DNA from: Candidatus Segatella mututuai
Lineage (GTDB): Bacteria; Bacteroidota; Bacteroidia; Bacteroidales; Bacteroidaceae
Length of the DNA: 31,660 nt
NCBI GenBank assembly: GCA_002439605.1
Contig: DJOI01000034.1
Coordinates: 32,446-64,105 of the forward strand
Direction: 5' to 3'
In this document: piece by piece, positions 7,241 to 14,437 of the stretch
Layout of the letters: each line of letters opens with the position of its first letter
Position numbering within the stretch: position 1 is the first letter of the stretch
Made by a program: the position numbers and the translations under genes
Notes under the pieces: model-generated
What the model was told of the DNA's origin: nothing
The model's input: only the letters and a program-made list of their open reading frames with translations
The model's database searches: none

Positions 7241-7501
7241 CTACAAAATAAACAGGCGAATGAGAATTTCCTTGTTCTGCCGGCTTACCTCTTGCACATC
7301 TTTCCATCCACACTGTTGCCCAACTTTGGCGGCAGCAACTATTGCCCTTTTGTAGATATAATGGGCATCATTCACGTTTCCCTCCATATCTATGCGGTTC
7401 GCATCTATGTGAAGGTGCATAATGCCACTCTTGCTGTCACGGTGAAGCGCAACCACATATTGGCTGTCTTTGAGGTTGGTTGCCTTTGCACTCTTATGCT
7501 T
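7241..7501 (-). pseudogene. fragment of a HUH relaxase (mobilization nuclease)
   Basis: The minus-strand frame carries KDSQYVVALHRDSKSG, MHLHIDANRID and NVNDAHYIYKRA, ending KVGQQCGWKDVQEV before a stop at 7241. The H-x-H in MHLHIDANRID with the following Asn-Arg-Ile-Asp is the HUH metal-binding segment of relaxases that nick oriT in conjugative or mobilizable elements. The N-terminal catalytic Tyr region and the whole C-terminal half are absent. There is no start codon, and the frame runs directly out of the aat stop codon at 7553-7555. It is therefore a broken piece joined to the aat 3' end, not a gene. It marks the right edge of the accessory island. Confidence 0.7.
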
Positions 7502-7552
7502 TGACTTGGCTGAAAGGTCTTCGCTCGAACTCCTCTCTCTTATCCTTTTCGT

Positions 7553-8218
7553 TCATTCCTCATTCATAATTCCCATGTATTCATCGTAAGAAATATACCT
7601 GCCGCCCATAGACTTCAGATGCGGAGTCTCCAACTGGCAATCTATCATCCTGCCTCCGTGCTCTCGCATATAGCGAGCCAGAAAGACGAGGGCGAGCTTG
7701 GAGGCGGAAGGAACGAGCGAGAACATACTCTCGCCGATGAACACTTTGCCTATCGTCACGCCATAGAGACCACCCACCAGCTCATTGGTTTCATTGTCCC
7801 AAACCTCCACGCTGGCAGCAAAGCCTTGGTTGTGGAGGGCGGTATAAGCCTTTATGATGTTGTCGCCAAGCCAGGCTCCATCCTCCTCGTCGCGATGGTT
7901 GCACTTGCCACAGGCTCTTATTACCTCGTCGAAAGCCTCGTTGATGCCCACCGAATACCTGTGTTTGTTCATGAGCGTGCGCATCGAATGGCTCACGTGG
8001 ATTTCATCGGGGAAAATGACGAAGCGCTTCATCGGACAGAACCACAAAGGCTTCTTCTGGTCACGGAAGCTGTACCAAGGGAAGATGCCGTTACTGTAAG
8101 CCAGCAGCAAGCGGTCGATGCTCAAGTCGCCACCCATGGCAAAACACCCGTCCTCATCGCCAAGATGAGGATTGGGAAAGTAAAGTTCGTCAGCTGTATC
8201 GTCTATCTCGAAAACCAT
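7553..8218 (-). CDS. aat: leucyl/phenylalanyl-tRNA--protein transferase
   Basis: The enzyme transfers Leu or Phe from aminoacyl-tRNA to the N-terminal Lys or Arg of proteins, creating an N-degron recognised by ClpS and destroyed by ClpAP. The 221-aa length is typical. Signatures are the N-terminal FPNPHLGDEDGCFAMGGDL, then GIFPWYSF, WFCPMKRFV, and the late blocks GGLYGVTIGKVFIGESMFS and MIDCQLETPHLKSMG. The ATG at 8218 is chosen because the conserved FPNP block begins 13 residues later. It is the last gene of clpS-clpA-aat, which puts the pathway in one transcription unit. A 127-nt spacer with a large repeat hairpin separates it from clpA. A relaxase fragment follows its stop codon. Confidence 0.95.
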   Translation of the reverse strand: MVFEIDDTADELYFPNPHLGDEDGCFAMGGDLSIDRLLLAYSNGIFPWYSFRDQKKPLWFCPMKRFVIFPDEIHVSHSMRTLMNKHRYSVGINEAFDEVIRACGKCNHRDEEDGAWLGDNIIKAYTALHNQGFAASVEVWDNETNELVGGLYGVTIGKVFIGESMFSLVPSASKLALVFLARYMREHGGRMIDCQLETPHLKSMGGRYISYDEYMGIMNEE

Positions 8219-8251
8219 TGTCTTTTCAAGAGTTAAGAAGTTAAAGGGGGT

Positions 8252-8339
8252 AAGGAGTTAAGGAGCTTAGACGTATGCTTTTTCGCTTAAAGCTACTTAA
8301 CGAGGAATAAAGACTATCGTCTTAACTCCTTAACTCCTT
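8252..8339. repeat. 22-bp inverted repeat of GGAGTTAA units between clpA and aat
   Basis: Left arm 8252-8273 and right arm 8318-8339 pair at 20 of 22 positions and enclose 44 nt that contain a smaller GCTTT/AAAGC hairpin. The arms are built from GGAGTTAA repeats ending in GACG. Transcribed with the operon, it would form a long hairpin just upstream of aat, which could separate aat expression from clpA. The left arm is followed by GACGTATGC-type sequence also found before clpS (11014-11058). Confidence 0.7.
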
Positions 8340-8345
8340 CAACTC

Positions 8346-10622
8346 CTAAATATTAATAATCAATTCCTTGCCATCAAAGTCGACCGTAGCCTTGCCACCC
8401 TTCTTCAGTTTTCCGAAGAGCAGTGCATTCATCAGGACAGGCTTCAAGCGATTGCCTATGACACGATCCATCTCACGGGCACCATATTCCTTGGTGAAGC
8501 CCCACTTCAAGAGTTGCGCTCTCGCCGCATCGGTCAAATTGATGGCTACGCCCTTTGTTGCCAACTTATCATCGAGCTGACGAAGTTTCTTATCAAGAAT
8601 GAGCGAAGCCATGTGGCGATCCATGTCGTTGAACACCACAGTATCCGAGAGACGGTTGATAAACTCAGGCTTGAAGGTCTTCTTCACCTGGGCGAGCATC
8701 GCCTCGCCACGGCTCACGCCACCGCCGAAGCCAACGCTTGCCTGCGAAGCATACTGCGCACCAGCATTCGAGGTCATGATGAGGATGACGTTACGGAAGT
8801 CGGCTTTCTGCCCCTTGTTGTCGGTCAGTCGGGCATAGTCCATCACCTGCAAGAGGATGTTGTAGATGTCGCTGTGCGCCTTCTCTATCTCGTCGAGCAG
8901 GAGCACGCAGTTTGGTGTTTTGCGGATGGCATCGGTCAAGAGACCGCCGTCCTCATACCCCACGTAGCCCGCAGGCGAACCAATAAGTTTCGCCACGGTA
9001 TGCTTCTCTGTGTATTCGCTCATGTCGAAGCGAACGAGCTCAATGCCGAGTTCCTTGGCAAGGACACGAGCCACCTCGGTCTTGCCCACGCCCGTGGGTC
9101 CTACGAAGAGGAGCGAAGCCATCGGCTTGTCGTCGTCCACAAGACCAGCCTTCGCCATCATCACAGCCTCAACCACCTTGTCCACCGCCTTGTCCTGACC
9201 GTAAATTTTGTCGAGCATGCGCTGGCGGAGCGTAGCCAAGACAACGTTGTTGTCGTCCTTGATGGCGGCGGCATCTATCTTGCACACCTTGGTGAGAATT
9301 TGCTGTACAACAGCCTTGGTCACGTAAGAGCGCTGGCGATTGGCAGGATGCACCTCCAGAAAAGCACCAGCCTCGTCGATAAGGTCGATGGCTTTGTCGG
9401 GTAGACAACGGTTGCTGATGTACTTGGCACTGGCATGTACGGCATACTCCAAGGCATCTTTGCGGTATGTCACGCCATGAAACTTGTTGTACTTATACTG
9501 CAAGCCCTCCAATATCTTGACGGTCTCCTCCTCGGTAGGCTCCTTGATGTCAATCTGCTGGAATCGGCGCACGATGCCCTTGCTCTGGGCGATGTAGCGG
9601 TTGTACTCCTCGTAGGTAGTGGAGCCGATGAATCGGATGTCGCCTGCCTCCAAGTATTGCTTGAGCATATTCGAAGCATCCGGTCCGCCATCCGAGCCAC
9701 GGCCAGCTCCTATCACATTGTGAATCTCGTCGATGTAGATGATGCAGTTTCCTTCCTTGGTGGCACCCTCCATCACCATCTTGATACGCTTCTCGAAGTC
9801 ACCACGATACTGGGCGCCAGCGAGCATCTGGGCGATGTCCATACTGTAGATGCGAGCACCCTTCAAGCGCTCTGGCACCAGCCCCTCGTTGATGAGCTTG
9901 GCGAGACCATACACGAGGGCTGTCTTGCCCACACCCGGCTCGCCGATGTGCAACGGATTGTTCTTCTCGGCACGGCAAAGCACCTGGATGGTCCTATCCA
10001 ACTCCTGTTCGCGCCCGATGAGCGGATTGTGCTGCTCCACCCTGTCGGAGATGCAGGTTACGAGCTGATGCCAGTCCTGAGGTTGTTGACCTCTGCTCTC
10101 CTCGTCGTCATCGTAATCGTCGTCATAATCATCGTCATAATCACCACCAACGCCAAAGCTTCCATCTCCACTCTCGTTGCCTATCGGATAAAAGCTATCC
10201 ACGCTGGCCAGGAATTCACCCTGCCTGTCTCCCACGTTCTTGCAGAGCAAGTAAGCAGCCTCTGAATTCTGCAAGCCCAACATCGCCTGCACGAAATGAG
10301 GCACATTAACCAGCTTTCTGTCTGCGGCAGCGGCAAGGGCGCAAGCCGTGCCAAACATGGTCTTGAAGAGCGAGGAAGGCTCTGGCAGATATTTCACAGT
10401 AGAAGGCACACGTTCCTGCTTGGCGAGCCATCCCACCAAGTCTTCGTGCATCTTCAAGCTGTCCACCCCCTCCTCTTGGAGTGCCTGACAGAAGGCATAC
10501 TGGCGAAGCAACGACAAGAGCATGTGCTCGGGCATGACAAACTCATGGTTGAAGAACCGCGCCTGCTTCATCGCATCGTCCATCAAGACACTCATATATC
10601 GGGTTAATCCCATACTATCCAT
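8346..10622 (-). CDS. clpA: ATP-dependent Clp protease ATP-binding subunit ClpA
   Basis: This hexameric AAA+ unfoldase feeds substrates, including ClpS-delivered N-degron proteins, to ClpP. At 758 aa it matches E. coli ClpA. Order: N-domain (about 1-145); linker; NBD1 with Walker A GEPGVGKT (227-234) and Walker B IIYIDEIH (294-301); NBD2 with Walker A GPTGVGKT (508-515) and Walker B VLLLDEIE (573-580). VGF at 630-632 matches the IGF/IGL loop that docks on ClpP. There is no ClpB-type coiled-coil middle domain, which separates it from ClpB. The N-domain linker has an acidic run of three YDDD units (161-175), encoded by 12-bp repeats. NBD1 Walker A reads NNPLHIGEPG, with His where Leu or Val is usual. 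It lies 77 nt behind clpS. Confidence 0.95.
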   Translation of the reverse strand: MDSMGLTRYMSVLMDDAMKQARFFNHEFVMPEHMLLSLLRQYAFCQALQEEGVDSLKMHEDLVGWLAKQERVPSTVKYLPEPSSLFKTMFGTACALAAAADRKLVNVPHFVQAMLGLQNSEAAYLLCKNVGDRQGEFLASVDSFYPIGNESGDGSFGVGGDYDDDYDDDYDDDEESRGQQPQDWHQLVTCISDRVEQHNPLIGREQELDRTIQVLCRAEKNNPLHIGEPGVGKTALVYGLAKLINEGLVPERLKGARIYSMDIAQMLAGAQYRGDFEKRIKMVMEGATKEGNCIIYIDEIHNVIGAGRGSDGGPDASNMLKQYLEAGDIRFIGSTTYEEYNRYIAQSKGIVRRFQQIDIKEPTEEETVKILEGLQYKYNKFHGVTYRKDALEYAVHASAKYISNRCLPDKAIDLIDEAGAFLEVHPANRQRSYVTKAVVQQILTKVCKIDAAAIKDDNNVVLATLRQRMLDKIYGQDKAVDKVVEAVMMAKAGLVDDDKPMASLLFVGPTGVGKTEVARVLAKELGIELVRFDMSEYTEKHTVAKLIGSPAGYVGYEDGGLLTDAIRKTPNCVLLLDEIEKAHSDIYNILLQVMDYARLTDNKGQKADFRNVILIMTSNAGAQYASQASVGFGGGVSRGEAMLAQVKKTFKPEFINRLSDTVVFNDMDRHMASLILDKKLRQLDDKLATKGVAINLTDAARAQLLKWGFTKEYGAREMDRVIGNRLKPVLMNALLFGKLKKGGKATVDFDGKELIINI

Positions 10623-10699
10623 TTCTTATTCTTTCCTTTCTTTAATCATACAGAATGCGTTAGCCATCAGTTATACCTAAGCCGAGGCACAAGTTAAGT

Positions 10700-11002
10700 C
10701 TACTCGGGCATAAAAGTGAGCTTGAGCGGATATTTCCGCGAGCGAGCTTGCTCCATCGCCTTCTCCACCTTGCTCTTGGCTATGTCGTAACTATAGATGC
10801 CCACCACGGCCCTCTCCTCCTTATGAACCTTCATCATGATAGTCTCTGCCTCTCCTTGCGATTTGAAGAAGACGGTCTCGAGGATGTCCACCACGAAGTC
10901 CATGGGGGTGAAGTCATCGTTGAACATCATCACGACGTAACGTCCCGGTTCCTTGAGCCGAGTTTTTTGGCGTTCACGAATCGCTGTTTGTTCTTGAGCC
11001 AT
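10700..11002 (-). CDS. clpS: ATP-dependent Clp protease adaptor ClpS
   Basis: ClpS binds proteins with N-terminal Leu, Phe, Tyr or Trp and hands them to the ClpA N-domain. The 100-aa protein has a charged, flexible N-terminal tail followed by the ClpS fold. The binding-pocket residues are present: N28-D29 in MFNDDFTPMDFV and H60 in KVHKEERAVVG. The ending SRKYPLKLTFMPE is typical. The ATG at 11002 is followed directly by the tail and preceded by a 9-bp repeat leader. Its place ahead of clpA and aat gives a complete N-end rule pathway. Confidence 0.95.
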   Translation of the reverse strand: MAQEQTAIRERQKTRLKEPGRYVVMMFNDDFTPMDFVVDILETVFFKSQGEAETIMMKVHKEERAVVGIYSYDIAKSKVEKAMEQARSRKYPLKLTFMPE

Positions 11003-11013
11003 ATTATTGTTTT

Positions 11014-11058
11014 GGAGTTAAAGGAGTTAAAGGAGTTAAAGGGGTTAAGACGTATGCC
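11014..11058. repeat. 9-bp tandem repeat (GGAGTTAAA x3 + GGGGTTAAG) in the clpS leader
   Basis: Three exact GGAGTTAAA units (11014-11040) are followed by GGGGTTAAG and ACGTATGCC. On the coding strand this lies 11 nt upstream of the clpS ATG. The same GACGTATGC plus GGAGTTAA-unit arrangement lies upstream of aat (8229-8279). Unit-number change is possible by slippage. Confidence 0.75.
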
Positions 11059-11092
11059 TTAGTTCCCATGATTCTCCTTGTCCTCCATGTTT

Positions 11093-11599
11093 TTACTTCT
11101 TGTAGGCATTGGTGATCTCCACGACATAGACATCGTGGAATCCACCCTTCTCGCCGTACCATTGCAGGAGGCCCTTGTCGAGGAACTTCTCCGCAGTCAT
11201 GGTATCCTTGAAGAGTTTGCGGCACTCGAAGGTCATACGAGCCTGTTCAAAAGCTATGCTTCCGTTGTCGGTCTCCACAGGAGTCAAGCCCGTCTCCTTC
11301 GCCTTGTCGAAGTCGCGACCGCTCTTCGAGCCGCAGAAGTTGTAAATCTTGCGAGCCTCCTCGCTCTTGCCGAGGAAAGAGAGGGTCATGTATTCATTCT
11401 CCTCTATCAGTACGTGGGTGTAACGCTCTGGACGGATAAAGACCACAGCCACAGGCTTGTTCCACAGCCAGCCGAGGCATCCCCAGGATGCGGTCATCAT
11501 GTTGAACTTGTCCTTGTTGCCAGCAGCCACAAGAATCCATTCCTTACCTATCATCTCGAAGACATTATCATTGAGCGATTTAACATCAAACTTTTCCAT
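11093..11599 (-). CDS. flavin reductase-like, FMN-binding split-barrel protein
   Basis: The 168-aa protein matches the flavin reductase-like group: an N-terminal FDVKSLNDNVFEMIGKEW, then MMTASWGCLGWLWNKPVAVV and FIRPERYTHVLIEEN. The motif TASWG and the following Pro-Val strand are the FMN-phosphate contacts expected for this fold. Family members reduce free flavin or bind FMN with NAD(P)H; the electron acceptor here is unknown. It has no signal peptide and is cytosolic. It precedes clpS by 90 nt on the same strand and may share its transcript, although no functional link to N-degrons is evident. The ATG at 11599 fits the usual N-terminus. Confidence 0.85.
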   Translation of the reverse strand: MEKFDVKSLNDNVFEMIGKEWILVAAGNKDKFNMMTASWGCLGWLWNKPVAVVFIRPERYTHVLIEENEYMTLSFLGKSEEARKIYNFCGSKSGRDFDKAKETGLTPVETDNGSIAFEQARMTFECRKLFKDTMTAEKFLDKGLLQWYGEKGGFHDVYVVEITNAYKK

Positions 11600-11687
11600 T
11601 GTATTTTTACTTTGTTATACCTTAAATTATATAATACTATAGGGAAAATGATAGCAATATGCATGCCATTTCCTATAGAAGACGATG

Positions 11688-11695
11688 CAAAGATA
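11688..11695 (-). promoter_or_regulatory. -7 element upstream of the flavin reductase gene
   Basis: On the minus strand TATCTTTG fits TAnnTTTG exactly. It lies about 90 nt before the ATG at 11599. A TTTG at 11715-11712 is 16 nt upstream, slightly short of the ideal 19-21. Confidence 0.45.
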
Positions 11696-11792
11696 GCATT
11701 TTATCTGAAAACAAAGTACTTTCTTGGGAATATTTTTCCATAATCATCAGCAAGCTAAAATTTTTCGACTTATTTCGCAGGTTATCGGCTAT

Positions 11793-11841
11793 AAAAATGC
11801 CCAGGTTTCGCTCGACACGCTTGCCAAGACGAAGACCTGGG
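11793..11841 (-). terminator. intrinsic terminator of the outer-membrane barrel gene
   Basis: On the minus strand a stem CCCAGGT plus TTCG pairs with CGAA plus ACCTGGG around an 18-20 nt loop with one bulged base. CATTTTTAT follows. It lies about 60 nt past the TonB-type gene stop at 11900. Confidence 0.75.
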
Positions 11842-11899
11842 GATATTTTGAGAGAGATTTTACTATTTTCTATTTATTCTTTTCTATATATTTTGGCTA

Positions 11900-14170
11900 T
11901 TAATTGCCGCCACCCTTCACATCGTCATTCTCGATGGTGCGCTCTGCCTTCTTCACTTTAGCCTTGAGCGAACCGAGACGATAGCTGACTGAGAAGGAGA
12001 TCATGCTGGAGCGATATTTGCCCCAAGAGGTCTGGCGGAAAGATGCACTCTCGGTAACATCCTCACTCTCACGATACTTGCGGAAGAAATTATTGGCGCT
12101 CAGCGCAAAGGTCAAACGCTTGTCGAAGAACGACTTGTTTACGCTCAGACTATAGCTGGAATAAGAACTGCCCTTGCTCTGCAAACCAATGTCTGGAGTC
12201 ATCCCGAAGTAATTCAAGGTGATTCGCCAATCCTTTGGCAAGGTTTGGTCCAAGCCAGAAGAAGTGTAGCCATACCATCCATGGTTTCTCAACTCCATTC
12301 CATCAGAGAAGTCGCTATAAGAGCCGTAGAGATTGCTGTAGATACGAGTACTCTTAAAGACATTCCAGCTCACGTAGGCACTCAAGCCCGCTATCTTTTG
12401 CTTGCCGATATTCTGGTAAGTGGTGTAGAGCACGTTCTTGCCCGTAGGGTTCTGCAAACCTACGATGGTACGGTCATCGACTAACGAGGTAACGTTCTCT
12501 ATACTATTATTAGTGAACGAGGCTACCGCATTCATGTTCAAGCTAAACTTGCTGGTATTCAGATTGAAGCCGAGGGAGAAGCGATGGTTCTTCTCGCTCA
12601 CCAAGTCGGAGTTGCCCTGGCTGATGCTTGCAGGATTGCTATCATCCAAATAAGGATTAAGATACCAGATGCCAGGACGATAGATGCGCATGTTGTACCC
12701 CAAGCGGAAGTTGACTTCATCCGACACCCGAAAACCTACACTTGCCGAAGGCACGATGTCATCGAAGTTCTTGCGAAAGTCGTCACCCCTGCCCAAGAGG
12801 TACTTCACGTCTTGAAGCGTATGCTCGTAGCGCAAACCCAGTCGCCCGGACAGCCAGTTCCACTTCAATCCATAGCCAAGATAACCTGCCAAAATGTCGT
12901 TGGTATGCTTGTAATGCGAACTGTTCTCCTCATCGAAGGCATACGCAGCCCCATCCCGAGTTTCCTGCGTGTATCGGTCGTCATCGCTTCGGTTGTTACG
13001 GATGATGTATTTGGCACCGGCCTCCATGGTATGCAACTTTCCGATAGGTGTGGTGTAATCTATCTGGAATGTCTGTTCGGTGGTGCTGGCATCCTGGTTG
13101 TGACGCTGGTTCTTCAAGCGGCGCAAGTAATCCTGCCAAGCATCCACCGCCTCCATGCCCGAATACACATTGTCATCATCACGAGTGTTCGGCTCGGCGT
13201 TAATCTTATAAGAGAAGGTGAGCAAGCGGTCTTTCTTGTGGAAGGAGCGCTGATAGTCGATGCTTCCATCGATGGACGACCAACCTTGCTTGGTCTTCAA
13301 AAAGTCGGAATAGCGATAGAGTTGGCTACCGTCCATAGGATAAGAGCCTATTGCTGAACCATCCACGTGCCCCCTGCCACTTGCGCCCCAAAGCCCAAAC
13401 GACGCCGTAACCAAACGAAGCGAATCTATCTCGTAGCTTGCCTCCAAGCTACCCGTCTGGAAATTGGAATGAGCGGTCGTAGAACTCTCGTTTACCACAT
13501 TGGCTGAGGATTCACTCACATCGCCCAACGCTTCCTGGGTATTACGGCTCCAAGAGCGAGGTTGGTCGCGATAGTTGTAGTTGAATCTTCCACTCACGGT
13601 GAGCTTGCCTTTCTGCACAGTTCCGAAAAGGTTGCCACCCACTCCGCCACTGGTATTCACGTTGGTGCCAACGGTCAGCGTGTAGCCTTCCATGCCCCTG
13701 CCAACGGTGATGATGTTGAGGATGCCACCCACGCCCTCCGCGTCATACTTCGGCCCCGGGTTGGTGATGACCTCAATCTTCTTGATGGTATTGGCAGGCA
13801 TGCTCTTGAGCACCTCGCTCGGATTATTGCTCATCATATTGTTGGGCTTGCCATTGACGTATACCTTGAACGACGAACTATTGTTCACCTTGATGTTGTC
13901 CTGCCCATCCACCGTTACCATCGGCACCTTGCGAAGCATCTCCAGGATATTGTTGGTCTTCGACTCTGGATCCGACTCCACATCATAGGTCAGCTTGTCG
14001 ATGTCGGTCTTCACCAAGGGTTTCTTTGCCACTACCGTCACGGCATCGAGCTCTTTCGACCATGCCGCAGAGTCCAAAGCTATGGTGTCGTTCACCAGCG
14101 TATTGTTCGAAGCTGCAGATGCCAACGGCCAGGCAAGCAACAAGCTGAAATTGATTAGAGTTCTCCTCAT
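11900..14170 (-). CDS. TonB-dependent outer-membrane beta-barrel protein (OMP_b-brl_3 type)
   Basis: This 756-aa outer-membrane receptor has a signal peptide (RRTLINFSLLLAWPLASA), a plug domain and a long barrel. The plug begins near AVTVVAKKPLVKTDIDKL and includes EMLRKVPMVTVDG, FKVYVNGKPNNMM and KKIEVITNPGPKYDAEG with GGILNIIT. The C-terminus SYRLGSLKAKVKKAERTIEN is typical of this Bacteroidota family. Unlike many relatives it lacks an N-terminal carboxypeptidase-regulatory-like domain. No SusD-like partner is adjacent, so it is not a SusCD pair, and the ligand cannot be inferred. It is divergent from the next TonB receptor across 267 nt and ends at a good terminator. Confidence 0.85.
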   Translation of the reverse strand: MRRTLINFSLLLAWPLASAASNNTLVNDTIALDSAAWSKELDAVTVVAKKPLVKTDIDKLTYDVESDPESKTNNILEMLRKVPMVTVDGQDNIKVNNSSSFKVYVNGKPNNMMSNNPSEVLKSMPANTIKKIEVITNPGPKYDAEGVGGILNIITVGRGMEGYTLTVGTNVNTSGGVGGNLFGTVQKGKLTVSGRFNYNYRDQPRSWSRNTQEALGDVSESSANVVNESSTTAHSNFQTGSLEASYEIDSLRLVTASFGLWGASGRGHVDGSAIGSYPMDGSQLYRYSDFLKTKQGWSSIDGSIDYQRSFHKKDRLLTFSYKINAEPNTRDDDNVYSGMEAVDAWQDYLRRLKNQRHNQDASTTEQTFQIDYTTPIGKLHTMEAGAKYIIRNNRSDDDRYTQETRDGAAYAFDEENSSHYKHTNDILAGYLGYGLKWNWLSGRLGLRYEHTLQDVKYLLGRGDDFRKNFDDIVPSASVGFRVSDEVNFRLGYNMRIYRPGIWYLNPYLDDSNPASISQGNSDLVSEKNHRFSLGFNLNTSKFSLNMNAVASFTNNSIENVTSLVDDRTIVGLQNPTGKNVLYTTYQNIGKQKIAGLSAYVSWNVFKSTRIYSNLYGSYSDFSDGMELRNHGWYGYTSSGLDQTLPKDWRITLNYFGMTPDIGLQSKGSSYSSYSLSVNKSFFDKRLTFALSANNFFRKYRESEDVTESASFRQTSWGKYRSSMISFSVSYRLGSLKAKVKKAERTIENDDVKGGGN

Positions 14171-14358
14171 ATCGTTCTCTTCTATGTTGATTAATATTTT
14201 TATTCTTTCCTATACGAAATAGGGTCTATTTTCAGAACTATTACATGCGAAATAGATTCTACTCTTATATACGCAAAATAAGACGGAAACATAACACAAG
14301 CGGTTGCACTTTTAACGTTCTTTATCACTCAACATGCCTAAAAGCAATCATTTTGCCG

Positions 14359-14366
14359 TACCTTTG
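14359..14366 (+). promoter_or_regulatory. -7 element of the plus-strand TonB receptor gene
   Basis: TACCTTTG matches TAnnTTTG, 71 nt before the ATG at 14438. No TTTG lies at ideal spacing. The 267-nt divergent spacer 14171-14437 also carries CGAAATAG at 14215-14222 and 14248-14255 and a related CGCAAAATA at 14272. No riboswitch-like fold is recognised. Confidence 0.45.
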
Positions 14367-14437
14367 CACCACGAAAACCATCGATAAAGCGTATCGAGGG
14401 GATTCATTTATTAATCATTTTTATAAACATTCAATTA

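Noticed and set aside
7494..7556. 20-codon ORF starting with an ATGA overlap at the aat stop
   Set aside because: The overlap is suggestive, but the peptide is short and highly charged and occupies the junction between aat and the relaxase scar.
8514..10265. Long plus-strand ORFs (up to 296 codons) opposite clpA
   Set aside because: They are antisense shadows of a well-defined ClpA frame and their peptides show no family features.
12584..14158. Plus-strand ORFs opposite the OMP_b-brl_3 gene
   Set aside because: Shadows of a complete TonB-type receptor with signal peptide and barrel terminus.
14171..14437. Cobalamin riboswitch upstream of the BtuB-like receptor
   Set aside because: No B12-box-like sequence or suitable long leader is seen; the -7 element leaves only about 65 nt of leader.
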